A DNA stretch of 64,000 nt, taken from the NCBI RefSeq assembly GCF_003051085.1, contig NZ_QAOM01000001.1, positions 124,001 to 188,000 of the forward strand. The letters are read 5' to 3'. A program made the translations under genes and the position numbers. Source of the stretch: Trichococcus patagoniensis (GTDB taxonomy: Bacteria; Bacillota; Bacilli; Lactobacillales; Aerococcaceae). Positions 37,277-47,901 of this stretch are shown here, in pieces (position 1 is the stretch's first letter; every line of letters begins with the position of its first letter). The notes under the pieces are model-generated. The model made no database searches. It was not told the DNA's origin and was given only the letters and a program-made list of their open reading frames with translations.

Positions 37277-38368
37277 ATGAAAAAGTCATTTCTGAGAATT
37301 GCCATCCATATTACAATTGCCTTCATCATGCTATACAGGTACATGATTGCGAAGGGATTCGACAATTTGGGGCAACTGTTGTCGTTTGATCCGATCCTCA
37401 TTCCCATATTGTTGGCCGGCCTGTTCTTATCCATCTATGTGCACATTTTTCTTCATGAAGGGGGACATTTTCTCTTCGGAAAACTGAGCGGTTATCGGCT
37501 GGTCAGCTTTCAAGTCAGACGTTTCAAGTACAGCCAAGCGGATCACAGCCTGCATCATATGCAGGCTGCTTCCCCTTTGCTGGCGGGCCAATGCTTGATG
37601 GCGCCACCGAACGGGGACTATGCGGAATTGCCATACCGCGGTTATCTGCTGGGTGGGATTTTGGCAAATGCTCTGACGGGGGCAGCCTTGTACAGCTCGG
37701 CTTTTTTGATGGAGCCGAAAGTAGGCTCCCTGTTCGTTTTGTTGAGTTTTGTGCCTGTCTGGATGGCTTTATCGAACCTGCTGCCGAAAGGGCAGAATGA
37801 TGGAGCCGTGCTGAGGGAAGTTAGCCGATCTTTGCCCGCGCGCAGGCTCCTGTTCCAACAATTGGAAATGGCGCGGCTTATCGAAGGCAAAGTCCCTTTT
37901 GCGGACTTGCCGGACGCCTATTTCGAAGACTTAAAAGATGCTCAGTATCAAAAAACCTTCCTGGTTGACTACTTCTACATGGTCGCGTATGTCCGCGCTT
38001 TGGGGGAACTGGAATTTGAAGAAGCCGATTCATTGTTGCGGGCTTTTTCAGCCCATCGTCCAGTCAAAGAGTCGGTCTATTGGCCCATTTATGTGATGGA
38101 ATCTTTGTTTTGCGATGCGCTGTTCGGTCGGCTCACTAACGCTGAGGAAAAATACATCCAAATACAAGCCCACCCATTGTTGAAAAGGTACTGGTATGCA
38201 AACAACAGAATAAGGGCGGCCTATGCGTTTTTCTGTCGTGTAGATATTGAAGAAGCGAAGAAATTACTGAAACAGGTTTCAGCAGGCGCAGAAAATCCCC
38301 CCGAGGGAATGGATAACAATATAGAAATGCTTGTAATCCGTTGGCTGAACAGTTATTTTGAACACTAG
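37277..38368 (+). CDS. M50-like site-2 protease family membrane protein
   Basis: A 363-residue membrane protein. H60-E-G-G-H64 in F-L-H-E-G-G-H-F-L gives the HExxH zinc motif inside a hydrophobic segment, and N-L-L-P-K-G-Q-N-D-G at 167-176 resembles the third-ligand N/Q-P-DG motif of site-2 proteases, with Asp175 as the ligand. Hydrophobic segments cover about 8-22, 38-58, 122-145 and 150-168. The C-terminal 180 residues are soluble and helical, perhaps TPR-like. The gene begins 10 bases after gshF, so it is probably cotranscribed. Substrate and role are unknown. Confidence 0.7.
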   Translation: MKKSFLRIAIHITIAFIMLYRYMIAKGFDNLGQLLSFDPILIPILLAGLFLSIYVHIFLHEGGHFLFGKLSGYRLVSFQVRRFKYSQADHSLHHMQAASPLLAGQCLMAPPNGDYAELPYRGYLLGGILANALTGAALYSSAFLMEPKVGSLFVLLSFVPVWMALSNLLPKGQNDGAVLREVSRSLPARRLLFQQLEMARLIEGKVPFADLPDAYFEDLKDAQYQKTFLVDYFYMVAYVRALGELEFEEADSLLRAFSAHRPVKESVYWPIYVMESLFCDALFGRLTNAEEKYIQIQAHPLLKRYWYANNRIRAAYAFFCRVDIEEAKKLLKQVSAGAENPPEGMDNNIEMLVIRWLNSYFEH

Positions 38369-38398
38369 AAAGACTTGTCAAAGAAAGAAGGTACCAAA

Positions 38399-39541
38399 TT
38401 GATTTATTTCGACCATGCCGCTACGACTCCGGTGCGACCTGAAGTTGTGTCGGTCATTCAGGAATCGCTTATCGAAGATTACGGGAATCCTTCCAGCACC
38501 TATGCTCTGGGAAGACGAACAAGACAGCATATCGACCAGTCGCGCAGAATTTTTGCGGCTTCCATCCAAGCAGACCCGGCTGATATAATCATCACAAGCT
38601 GCGGTTCCGAATCCAACAATACAGCGATCATACCGACTGCGTTGGCTCTGAAGGAAAAGGGCAAACATCTTATCACTTCTGCAGCGGAACACCACGCAGT
38701 CCTGCATCCGATGCATTATCTGGAAACATTAGGTTTTGAGGTGACCTATCTGCCGGTGGACGATACCGGGAAAGTGTCGCTTCAATCCGTGGAGGCTGCG
38801 ATTCGCGAGGATACAATCCTAGTCTCATTGATGTATGCCAACAATGAGGTTGGAAGCATCAATCCGATTGCCGAAATCGGCGCATTTTTGGCCGAGAAGA
38901 ACATCCTTTTCCATACCGATGCCGTTCAGGCATACGGCAGCGAGCAGATTGATGTCGGGCAACAACATATCGACCTCTTATCCGTTTCCGCACATAAAAT
39001 CAATGGCCCAAAAGGAATCGGATTTTTATACCGCAAAAATAGCCTGCATCTGCCTAATTTCATCCATGGCGGCAGCCAAGAGAACGACCACCGTGGCGGT
39101 ACGGAAAATACGCCCTACATCAGGGGGTTTGCTGAGGCAGTCACTCTGATGGAAGCAGAACGCAAAGAAAGCAACCGTAAGAAGCGTGAATTAGGCGATT
39201 ATTTCCTGAGCGGACTTGAAAAGAGCGGTATCCCATTCGAATGCAACGGTGTATACACTGACGGGGTACCGCACATCTTGAACATTTGGCTACCTGGCAT
39301 GCGCTCCGATAAAATGCTGATCCAGTGCGATCTCAAAGGAATCATGCTGGCGGCCGGATCCGCCTGTACTGCCGGCAGTCTTGAACCGAGTCACGTATTG
39401 GCAGCGATGTACGGAAAAGGTAACCCACGCGCAACCGAATCTCTGCGCATTTCGTTCGGACCGGATAACTCTACCGATGAAGCGGACACACTGATCGCAT
39501 TGCTGGAAAAGATCCACAATAAGCAATACAAGAACGGCTGA
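38399..39541 (+). CDS. Cysteine desulfurase (DUF1831/mnmA-type)
   Basis: A 380-residue NifS/IscS-class enzyme. The PLP lysine is K200 in S-A-H-K-I-N-G-P-K-G, and the persulfide cysteine is C323 in G-S-A-C-T-A-G-S-L-E-P-S-H. The start is chosen as the TTG at 38399 (M-I-Y-F-D-H-A-A-T-T), with GAAGG 7 bases upstream; the earlier in-frame TTG at 38375 is less likely. In related genomes this gene is followed by DUF1831 and mnmA and supplies sulfur for 2-thiouridine. Here DUF1831 follows but mnmA is 4.5 kb further on. Confidence 0.92.
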   Translation: MIYFDHAATTPVRPEVVSVIQESLIEDYGNPSSTYALGRRTRQHIDQSRRIFAASIQADPADIIITSCGSESNNTAIIPTALALKEKGKHLITSAAEHHAVLHPMHYLETLGFEVTYLPVDDTGKVSLQSVEAAIREDTILVSLMYANNEVGSINPIAEIGAFLAEKNILFHTDAVQAYGSEQIDVGQQHIDLLSVSAHKINGPKGIGFLYRKNSLHLPNFIHGGSQENDHRGGTENTPYIRGFAEAVTLMEAERKESNRKKRELGDYFLSGLEKSGIPFECNGVYTDGVPHILNIWLPGMRSDKMLIQCDLKGIMLAAGSACTAGSLEPSHVLAAMYGKGNPRATESLRISFGPDNSTDEADTLIALLEKIHNKQYKNG

Positions 39542-39595
39542 ACGAAAGAAAAAAATGTGTTATGATAGAGAAAACGTTATCTTGGAGGACTGCAT

Positions 39596-39943
39596 ATGGC
39601 ATTCGAAAAAAATGTATCTTTAAAGGGATCCAGAAAAACCTTTCATTTGAATGAACAGGTGAAACGCTACACTTTGCGCGACAATGGTTTTGAAGAAACC
39701 AAAAACGGAAATTTCCAAATGGTCCGCGATTTGGACAACAGCGTGCTGCATAAACAAGGGATCAAAGTGAAAATTGTCGTCGCTGCCGATCTGAAAACAT
39801 TGAAAGTTTCCACAACGACGAGCAACGGATTGCAGACAGTGGAGGTCTATGGCAAGGAAACCATGTCGGCTGCGAAAGAGCAGCTGGAATACATTTTGGA
39901 CAGCCTGGTAGAAAATGGCGTCCTGGCTGAAGTGTCGGAGTGA
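39596..39943 (+). CDS. DUF1831 family protein
   Basis: A 115-residue cytosolic protein of DUF1831, found in Lactobacillales beside cysteine desulfurase. It begins M-A-F-E-K-N-V-S-L-K-G and has mixed alpha/beta character. Function is not known; association with the desulfurase suggests a role in sulfur transfer. TTGGAGG precedes the ATG, and a TATGAT -10 lies about 40 bases upstream. Confidence 0.85.
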   Translation: MAFEKNVSLKGSRKTFHLNEQVKRYTLRDNGFEETKNGNFQMVRDLDNSVLHKQGIKVKIVVAADLKTLKVSTTTSNGLQTVEVYGKETMSAAKEQLEYILDSLVENGVLAEVSE

Positions 39944-39976
39944 TCCAAACTTATTTGTGATATCTGAAAACAACGG

Positions 39977-40016
39977 ACCGGTACTGTAAGAGTTAATCTT
40001 ACGGCCGGTTTTTTTT
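39977..40016 (+). terminator. Terminator after DUF1831
   Basis: ACCGGTACTGTAAGA pairs imperfectly with TCTTACGGCCGGT, followed by a T run. Confidence 0.88.
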
Positions 40017-40051
40017 GCATCCAATTGAAAAACGTAACCTGCTTAGATCCA

Positions 40052-40077
40052 TGTGCATCAAAAGAACACGATGCACA
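40052..40077. promoter_or_regulatory. Inverted repeat upstream of the FNT channel gene
   Basis: TGTGCATC (40052-40059) and GATGCACA (40070-40077) are a perfect 8-bp inverted repeat with 10-base spacing. GTGCAT occurs again at 40084-40089. It lies about 65-90 bases upstream of TATACT (40144-40149), the probable -10 of the next gene. A regulator site is possible; no factor is identified. Confidence 0.4.
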
Positions 40078-40187
40078 CTATAAGTGCATTAATATAATTA
40101 TACAATCCACTGTTTTTTTCATTCCAATTCTTATGAAATATGATATACTTATTCAGAATCGCACAAACAATTCGGGAGATGAAGAAA

Positions 40188-40991
40188 GTGGAACAAAAAT
40201 ATCAAGGCGCAGCCATGACTACAGTTGATAAAAGCGCCCTCAAGAAGTCACATTTATTTGAGACTTCACAAGTAAAATATTTCATCAGATGTATGCTTGC
40301 TGGTATGTTTTTGACGTTGGGTACATCAATCGCTGTTATGGTCGCTGAAAAAGCAGAACACATGCTGCCCGGTAGCGGGAAATTTTTCTACTCATTCATG
40401 TTTGCATGGTCTTTGGTCATGATCAATTACATGAACACAGAATTGGGTACATCCAACATGATGTACATGACAGCAGCCGTTTACCGCAAGGTGCTGGCAC
40501 CAAAAAGAGCTTTAGCAATTTTATTCGCTTGTATCCTATTTAACCTTATCGGTGGCACAATCGCATCATTCGTCATGTCATTCACGAATATTTTCCAAGA
40601 TTTACCGGCTGAGCACTTCCTTTTCCATGCAGTTGAAGGCAAGTTGCTCAAAACACCTATCCAGATGGTAGCCGAAGGTATTTTCGCAAACGTCATCGTA
40701 AATACGACTGTATTTGTGAGCGCGCATATGAAGGATGACGCCGGCAAGCTTTTCTCGACCATTTTCATCATCTTCATCTTTGCATTTTTAGGCTTTGAGC
40801 ACGTTATCGCCAACTTCTCGTCCTTCAGCCTTGCGTTTTTCGCATTCGGCGGCGCTTTGCCAGGAATGACAGTCGGCAGCGTTCTGACGAACTGGTTCTT
40901 CGCTATGATCGGCAATTACATCGGCGGCGGATTGATCATCGGTTTACTGTACGCATGGATGAACAAAGATTCCGAAGTGTACGTTGACTAA
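40188..40991 (+). CDS. Formate/nitrite transporter family (FNT) channel
   Basis: A 267-residue FNT-family membrane protein with about six hydrophobic segments. It has family landmarks such as the loop L-G-T-S-N-M-M-Y-M and N-x-x-V-N-x-T near N-V-I-V-N-T-T-V. It may move formate (consistent with pyruvate formate-lyase fermentation) or nitrite; no deciding residue was identified. The start is uncertain. GTG at 40188 has GGGAG upstream and gives M-E-Q-K-Y-Q; ATG at 40215 (M-T-T-V-D-K) is the alternative. The frame from 40140 begins within the predicted promoter and is rejected. Confidence 0.88.
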   Translation: MEQKYQGAAMTTVDKSALKKSHLFETSQVKYFIRCMLAGMFLTLGTSIAVMVAEKAEHMLPGSGKFFYSFMFAWSLVMINYMNTELGTSNMMYMTAAVYRKVLAPKRALAILFACILFNLIGGTIASFVMSFTNIFQDLPAEHFLFHAVEGKLLKTPIQMVAEGIFANVIVNTTVFVSAHMKDDAGKLFSTIFIIFIFAFLGFEHVIANFSSFSLAFFAFGGALPGMTVGSVLTNWFFAMIGNYIGGGLIIGLLYAWMNKDSEVYVD

Positions 40992-41006
40992 GCTTCACAA
41001 CTGAAG

Positions 41007-41045
41007 ACGAGAAGGGTCCGATAGCCGGATCCTTCTCGTTTTTTC
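41007..41045 (+). terminator. Terminator after FNT gene
   Basis: ACGAGAAGG (41007-41015) pairs with CCTTCTCGT (41031-41039), with GGATCC-type pairing inside, followed by a T run. Confidence 0.92.
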
Positions 41046-41073
41046 GTCTGCGGATAAAAAACTGTCCGAATTG

Positions 41074-41162
41074 AAATTTGTTCGTTTTTCCGGGTGGATG
41101 CTTGCCCCCACCGGCGACAACGCCTACGGATGGTTGACAAAAGCGAAGATTATCTGTATTGT
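41074..41162 (+). promoter_or_regulatory. Promoter of xpt with possible PurR-type site
   Basis: TTGACA (41134-41139) and TATTGT (41157-41162) are spaced 17. Expected initiation is near 41169, giving a leader of about 85 bases. AAATTTGTTCGTTTTT (41074-41089) upstream contains the CGAAC-type core of PurR boxes on the minus strand and lies about 87 bases before the start point. The PurR assignment is weak. Confidence 0.4.
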
Positions 41163-41243
41163 TTTACTGTTATTTGTTAACGGAAATAAGTCATGCCAGC
41201 CGACTGTCGCAAGCGGCTGATAGATAGAACGAAATGTGATTAA

Positions 41244-41831
<588 letters not shown>

Positions 41832-41840
41832 CAAGTCCGG

Positions 41841-41867
41841 AAGACAGACACCCTCTGTCTTTTTTTG
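41841..41867 (+). terminator. Terminator after xpt
   Basis: AAGACAGA pairs with TCTGTCTT, loop CACCC, followed by a T run. Confidence 0.9.
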
Positions 41868-41978
41868 TTCCTCAGGATCTTTCAATTTCGTCTCAATATC
41901 TCCACAAAGCCTTTTGGAATTGTGGTAAAATGTTAAATATACATGAGATTATGAGCGTTATCTTAATGAGGAGGGTCA

Positions 41979-43274
41979 ATGATGAGAATTGAAACACAAT
42001 GTTTACACGAAGGGTATCACCCAGGGAACGGTGAGCCAAGTGCGCTTCCGATTTACCAAAGCACCACGTACAGATATGACTCGACGGAGCATATCGGTAA
42101 ATTATTCGACTTGACGGCGGCCGGACACATGTATTCGCGCATCTCCAATCCTACTGTTGCGGCCGTGGAAGAGAAAATTGCGGCGATGGAGGGTGGCGTA
42201 GGGGCTTTATGCACAACTTCCGGACAGGCAGCCACCATGATCAGCTTGATGAATATCCTCAAGGAAGGCGATCATTTCATCAGCACCGCCTCCATTTATG
42301 GCGGAACCATCAATCTGTTTGCCGTAACTTTGAAGCGATTCGGAATCGAATGCACATTTGTCGATCAAGAACTGCCTGAGGAAGAAATCCAAAAAATGTT
42401 CAAACCGAACACGAAAGCTGTATTCGGCGAAACCATCGCAAACCCCGCTTTGTCTGTCCTGGACATCGAAAAATGGGCAGCGATCGCGCACAAAAACAAC
42501 GTGCCTTTGATCGTGGACAACACGTTCCCGACGCCGTACCTTTGCCGACCGTTCGAGTTTGGAGCAGACATCGTGGTCCATTCCACCTCGAAATACATGG
42601 ATGGCCATGCTGTGCAGATGGGTGGGGTCATTGTCGACAGCGGCAATTTTGACTGGAAGAACGGCAATTTCCCGGAATTCACCGAACCGGATGAATCCTA
42701 CCACGGCATCGTCTATACGGAAAGCTTCGAGAAAGCTGCGTACATCACAAAAGCACGGGTGCAGATGATGAGGGACATGGGGGCATACCCAAGCGCCAAT
42801 GCTGCCTTCTTGTTGAATCTGGGGCTTGAAACGCTGCCTGTGAGGATGGACAGACATTGCAGCAATGCCTTGAAAGTCGCTGAATATTTCAAGCAATCCG
42901 AAAAAGTCGAATTTGTGAATTATCCTGGCTTAGAAGGAGACAAGTACCACGAATTGGCAAATAAATATCTGCCGCTCGGAACGTGCGGTGTCATTTCGCT
43001 TTCGATCGAAGGAAGCAGAGAAAATGCCATCCAATTCATGGACAGCCTGAAGTTGGCGTCCAATGAAGTCCATGTGGCCGACATCCGGACTTGTGTGCTC
43101 CATCCGGCAAGTTCTACCCACAGACAGCTGACCGATGAACAATTGGCGGCAGCAGGCATCACACCAGGCCTGATCCGCTTTTCAGTAGGGCTTGAAAACG
43201 TGGAAGACATCATCGAAGACATCGAGCAAGCTTTGGCACACCTGAATATGGATGCGAAGCCTTATACAGTCTGA
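41979..43274 (+). CDS. metY: O-acetylhomoserine sulfhydrylase (MetY-type)
   Basis: A 431-residue PLP enzyme of the Cys/Met metabolism family, replacing the acetyl group of O-acetylhomoserine with sulfide to form homocysteine. The PLP lysine is K205 in H-S-T-S-K-Y-M-D-G-H. Y-S-R-I-S-N-P-T near 52-59 and the C-terminal H-P-A-S-S-T-H-R near 369-376 are typical. The length fits MetY rather than the shorter MetB/MetC enzymes. The start may be the ATG at 41979 or the next codon. A TGG-TAAAAT extended -10 lies upstream at about 41926-41931. No SAM riboswitch was recognised. Confidence 0.93.
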   Translation: MMRIETQCLHEGYHPGNGEPSALPIYQSTTYRYDSTEHIGKLFDLTAAGHMYSRISNPTVAAVEEKIAAMEGGVGALCTTSGQAATMISLMNILKEGDHFISTASIYGGTINLFAVTLKRFGIECTFVDQELPEEEIQKMFKPNTKAVFGETIANPALSVLDIEKWAAIAHKNNVPLIVDNTFPTPYLCRPFEFGADIVVHSTSKYMDGHAVQMGGVIVDSGNFDWKNGNFPEFTEPDESYHGIVYTESFEKAAYITKARVQMMRDMGAYPSANAAFLLNLGLETLPVRMDRHCSNALKVAEYFKQSEKVEFVNYPGLEGDKYHELANKYLPLGTCGVISLSIEGSRENAIQFMDSLKLASNEVHVADIRTCVLHPASSTHRQLTDEQLAAAGITPGLIRFSVGLENVEDIIEDIEQALAHLNMDAKPYTV

Positions 43275-43295
43275 TCGAAAGTTTCCCTGAGAATG

Positions 43296-43330
43296 AAGCA
43301 GAAATCCTTCCAAGGTTTTCTGCTTTGTTT
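43296..43330 (+). terminator. Terminator after metY
   Basis: AAGCAGAAA and TTTTCTGCTT pair with an internal CCTT/AAGG, followed by TGTTTTC. Confidence 0.85.
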
Positions 43331-43388
43331 TCTTTATTGCAGAATTTTTTTGAAACGCACACAATTCAATAAGATCGGAAGTGACGGA

Positions 43389-43982
43389 ATGGCGTACAAC
43401 AACAAAACGGCACTCATCAAATGGATTGCGATCCTCACTATGACGATCGATCATATCGGTTATTATCCGTTCCCTTCGCTCCTCTTTCTGCGTGTCATCG
43501 GGCGGATCGCCTTTCCTTGCTTTTTGTACACAACGGTAAAAGGGGTAAGGGAAACGCGTGATTTCCGCAAGTATCTGCTTCGGCTGGTCCTTACCGGGGT
43601 CATCAGCATGCCGATAACCGCCCAAACAGGGAATGTATTCAATATCCTTTTTACCTTGGCACTTTTTGCCTTATCGATCAAAGACTACCGTTTCATCTTG
43701 CCGGCAATCTTTTTGGTCCAGTTTACGGAATACGGCTTGTATGGCTTGTTGATGGGATGGACCATCTATGTGCTGTCGGAAAAACATGTCGCAGCGGGAA
43801 TTGCCCTGTTTTTGTTGGTGAATGCCTTGCAATTCCCCTCGTTGCAGGCACTCGCTGCAGTGGCGCTCATTCCCATGCTTCTGCCGGTCAATTTCCAGAT
43901 CAGACCGCTGCCGAAATGGGCCGGTTATGCCTATTATCCTATCCATCAAGTTATCTTGATGCTTATCGCCAGGCTGATGTAA
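43389..43982 (+). CDS. TraX-family membrane protein
   Basis: A 197-residue integral membrane protein with about seven hydrophobic segments. It matches the TraX group by K-W-I-A-I-L-T-M-T-I-D-H-I-G near residues 10-23 and the C-terminal Y-Y-P-I-H-Q-V. The founding member acetylates F pilin, but chromosomal members of Firmicutes have unknown substrates. The ATG at 43389 has GGAAG upstream. The longer frame from 43293 runs through the metY terminator and is rejected. It is isolated, with no other conjugation gene nearby. Confidence 0.85.
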   Translation: MAYNNKTALIKWIAILTMTIDHIGYYPFPSLLFLRVIGRIAFPCFLYTTVKGVRETRDFRKYLLRLVLTGVISMPITAQTGNVFNILFTLALFALSIKDYRFILPAIFLVQFTEYGLYGLLMGWTIYVLSEKHVAAGIALFLLVNALQFPSLQALAAVALIPMLLPVNFQIRPLPKWAGYAYYPIHQVILMLIARLM

Positions 43983-44089
43983 AGGGCAGGTAGTTTGCTG
44001 ATGAGCAGGAAAGCTTGAAATATGCGCCGGGATGGTGTAAACTGTTTTTTTGTATCGGGTTTAACTTATATATTGTAAGAAGTGATTAA

Positions 44090-45244
<1,155 letters not shown>

Positions 45245-45253
45245 ATACAAAGT

Positions 45254-45284
45254 GAGAGGCCGGTTTTTTCTCCGGCCTCTCTTT
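45254..45284 (+). terminator. Terminator after mnmA
   Basis: GAGAGGCCGG pairs perfectly with CCGGCCTCTC, loop TTTTTTCT, followed by TTT. Confidence 0.85.
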
Positions 45285-45368
45285 AATTTGGGCGGGAATT
45301 GTGGTATCGTTCTTAAGGAATCTTGTAACAAGTCTGAATAATTGAGAAAAAGGGAGGGGAACATCCGG

Positions 45369-47855
45369 ATGGATACAGAACAAGGCTATATCGTTGGAGA
45401 AATCAAAGCGATTTTCTATGAAAACGCGAGTAATTTCTACAAAGTCATGCTGATTTCAGTCAGTGAATCAAATCTCCCGCAAAATAATGATGAAATTGTT
45501 GTCACCGGAAGCTTCGGGCAGATAACCGAAGATACAGCCTACCGCTTTTTCGGTGAGGTCGTGGAGCATCCAAAATACGGCGTCCAATTCCAAGCCAATT
45601 CCTATCAACAGGAAAAACCCACCTCCAAGAATGGGTTGATTGCTTTCTTGTCGGGGGAACGGTTCCCGGGCATCGGTAAACGGACAGCCGAAAAAATCGT
45701 CGAGACTTTTGGCGAGGAAGCGGTCGACGTCATCCTCGATGACCCGGAGGCGCTGAAAAACATCAGCGGTATGACACCCAAAAAAAGGGAAATGATGCGC
45801 GATGTCCTGATGCAGACGCAAGGGACCGAGAAGATCCTGATCGCTTTGGGGAACTATGGTTTCTCCAATAATCAGGCAGCGAATATTTTCCATTTTTACC
45901 GCACCGAAACGCTGACTGTCCTTAATGAAAATCCTTACCGACTGCTTGAGGACATTGAAGGCATCGGCTTCAAGAAGGCCGATCAATTGGCGGAGGAGTT
46001 GAATTTCGCTCCGGATCACACAAGCCGGCTGAAGGGTGGCTTGTTTGCGACATTGCAGGAACTTTGCCTCTCGAACGGGGACACCTATGCCGACGGGACC
46101 GTTTTGCTTGAGCGGACGATCCACTTGCTTGAACAAAGCCGGCGCTTCATCATCGAGGATGCGCCCGTCATCGAGGCGCTGATGGAGATGGTGATGGACA
46201 TGAAAGTGGTCGAGGATCACAGTCGGTTTGCCATCCCATCCCTTTATTTCGCAGAAGAGGGCATCGCATCATCGATCGATAGGCTTCTGAAACGAAAGAC
46301 GAACATTGCTTATCCGGGAGTGGATTTGGATCTGGAAATCGAGCAGCTACAATCAAACTTGCAGATCCGCTACGGCGCCTCCCAAATTGAAGCGATAAAA
46401 GCAGCTTTGCTTTCACCGTTCTTCATCCTGACCGGGGGACCCGGTACCGGCAAAACGACCGTTCTGAAAGGGATCGTGCGCATGTTCTCCGAATTGAACG
46501 ATCTGCCGGAAGACCCTCACGATTACAAAGACGGACTTTTCCCGATATTGCTTGCCGCTCCGACCGGACGGGCTGCAAAACGGATGCAGGAAACGACCGG
46601 GCTGCCCGGCAGCACGATTCATCGCTTGCTGGGCTTGACGGGCCAAGAAAAGGAATCCGAGGAGCTTTATACCCAAGAGTTGGAAGGTAAGCTGTTGATC
46701 ATCGACGAAGTTTCGATGGTGGATACGTGGTTGATGCACAGGCTCCTGAAGTCCGTGCCGCCGGGCATGCAAGTGCTGTTTGTGGGGGACAAGGACCAGT
46801 TGCCGTCGGTCGGTCCAGGCCAAGTGTTGTTCGATCTTCTGAACTGCAAAGCGTTGCCGCAGGTCGAGCTGAATGAGATATTCAGGCAATCCGGCGATTC
46901 ATCGATCATCCCATTGGCTCACGAAATCAAGAACGGCATCCTCCCGCGCGATTTCCGGAACAATCAAGCGGACCGGTCGTTTCTGCCGTGCCAAACGCAC
47001 CAGATCGAACTGGTGATCCGCCAAGTCGTCGAAAAGGCGAAGTCAAAAGGTTTCACCGCAAAGGATATCCAGATTCTGGCGCCGATGTACAAAGGCGCTG
47101 CCGGCATTGATGCCATCAATACGATGATGCAGGAAATCTTCAATCCGAAAGGGAACAAGAAAAGACGGGAAGTCGCTTTTTTTGATGTCGTCTATCGGGT
47201 AGGCGACAAGGTGCTTCAGTTGGTGAACCAACCGGAAAATAATGTCTTCAACGGGGACATGGGTGAAATCACTGCCATCCAATTCGCCAAGGAAACGGAA
47301 GAGAAAGTCGACCAGATCACGATCCTGTTCGATACCGTCGAGGTTACCTATAATCGTAATAATTGGAACAAGTTCGTGCTGGCGTACTGTTGTTCCATCC
47401 ATAAATCGCAAGGCAGCGAATTTACGATGGTCATTCTGCCGATGGTGAAACAGTACGGGCGGATGCTGCGCCGCAATCTGCTTTACACAGCCATCACCAG
47501 GAGCAAAAGCAAATTGATTTTGTGCGGGGATTACGAAGCTTTCGAAACGGCAGTCGTAAGCACCGGCGATATCCGGAAAACGATGCTGCATGAAAAACTG
47601 GAACGCAACCTAAACAATGAAAAAGTCTTCACTGCGGAAGAACCCGCCGAGAGCAAGGAAACGAAGGCACCCAGCGCCGGGAATGAAGTCGGTGGGTCGA
47701 ATACCGAATCCGCAACCCGAAATCCAGAAAACAAAGAGTCTCCAAAAATAATACCCGTCTACCATTTGACGATCGGACAGATCTCGGATGGAAGTATCGA
47801 TCCAATGATCGGCATGGGAAATATAACACCGGAAACTTTCATGAATGAAAAATAA
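45369..47855 (+). CDS. recD2: ATP-dependent DNA helicase RecD2
   Basis: An 828-residue SF1B helicase of the RecB/C-independent RecD2 class. An N-terminal OB-like region and helix-hairpin-helix repeats (R-F-P-G-I-G-K-R-T-A near 98) precede the motor: Walker A G-G-P-G-T-G-K-T-T near 356-364, motif II I-I-D-E-V-S near 445, and motif VI Y-T-A-I-T-R near 706-711. The 70-residue C-terminal tail is Glu/Lys/Ser rich and not conserved. The ATG at 45369 has GGGAGGGG upstream. RecD2 in Bacillus acts in recombination and mismatch repair. Confidence 0.95.
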   Translation: MDTEQGYIVGEIKAIFYENASNFYKVMLISVSESNLPQNNDEIVVTGSFGQITEDTAYRFFGEVVEHPKYGVQFQANSYQQEKPTSKNGLIAFLSGERFPGIGKRTAEKIVETFGEEAVDVILDDPEALKNISGMTPKKREMMRDVLMQTQGTEKILIALGNYGFSNNQAANIFHFYRTETLTVLNENPYRLLEDIEGIGFKKADQLAEELNFAPDHTSRLKGGLFATLQELCLSNGDTYADGTVLLERTIHLLEQSRRFIIEDAPVIEALMEMVMDMKVVEDHSRFAIPSLYFAEEGIASSIDRLLKRKTNIAYPGVDLDLEIEQLQSNLQIRYGASQIEAIKAALLSPFFILTGGPGTGKTTVLKGIVRMFSELNDLPEDPHDYKDGLFPILLAAPTGRAAKRMQETTGLPGSTIHRLLGLTGQEKESEELYTQELEGKLLIIDEVSMVDTWLMHRLLKSVPPGMQVLFVGDKDQLPSVGPGQVLFDLLNCKALPQVELNEIFRQSGDSSIIPLAHEIKNGILPRDFRNNQADRSFLPCQTHQIELVIRQVVEKAKSKGFTAKDIQILAPMYKGAAGIDAINTMMQEIFNPKGNKKRREVAFFDVVYRVGDKVLQLVNQPENNVFNGDMGEITAIQFAKETEEKVDQITILFDTVEVTYNRNNWNKFVLAYCCSIHKSQGSEFTMVILPMVKQYGRMLRRNLLYTAITRSKSKLILCGDYEAFETAVVSTGDIRKTMLHEKLERNLNNEKVFTAEEPAESKETKAPSAGNEVGGSNTESATRNPENKESPKIIPVYHLTIGQISDGSIDPMIGMGNITPETFMNEK

Positions 47856-47863
47856 TCCGGGAG

Positions 47864-47901
47864 AAGTCCGCAGACAATGAAGAATTTGTCTGCGGACTTT
47901 T
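47864..47901 (+). terminator. Terminator after recD2
   Basis: AAGTCCGCAGACAA pairs with TTTGTCTGCGGACTT, loop of about 7 bases, followed by TTTTC. Confidence 0.9.

Noticed and set aside
43293-43388. N-terminal extension of the TraX-like protein
   Set aside because: It is encoded by the metY terminator hairpin; the ATG at 43389 with its own ribosome binding site is the real start.
43389-43982. TraX as evidence of a conjugative element
   Set aside because: No other transfer, integrase or relaxase gene is nearby, and chromosomal TraX-like proteins are common in Firmicutes.
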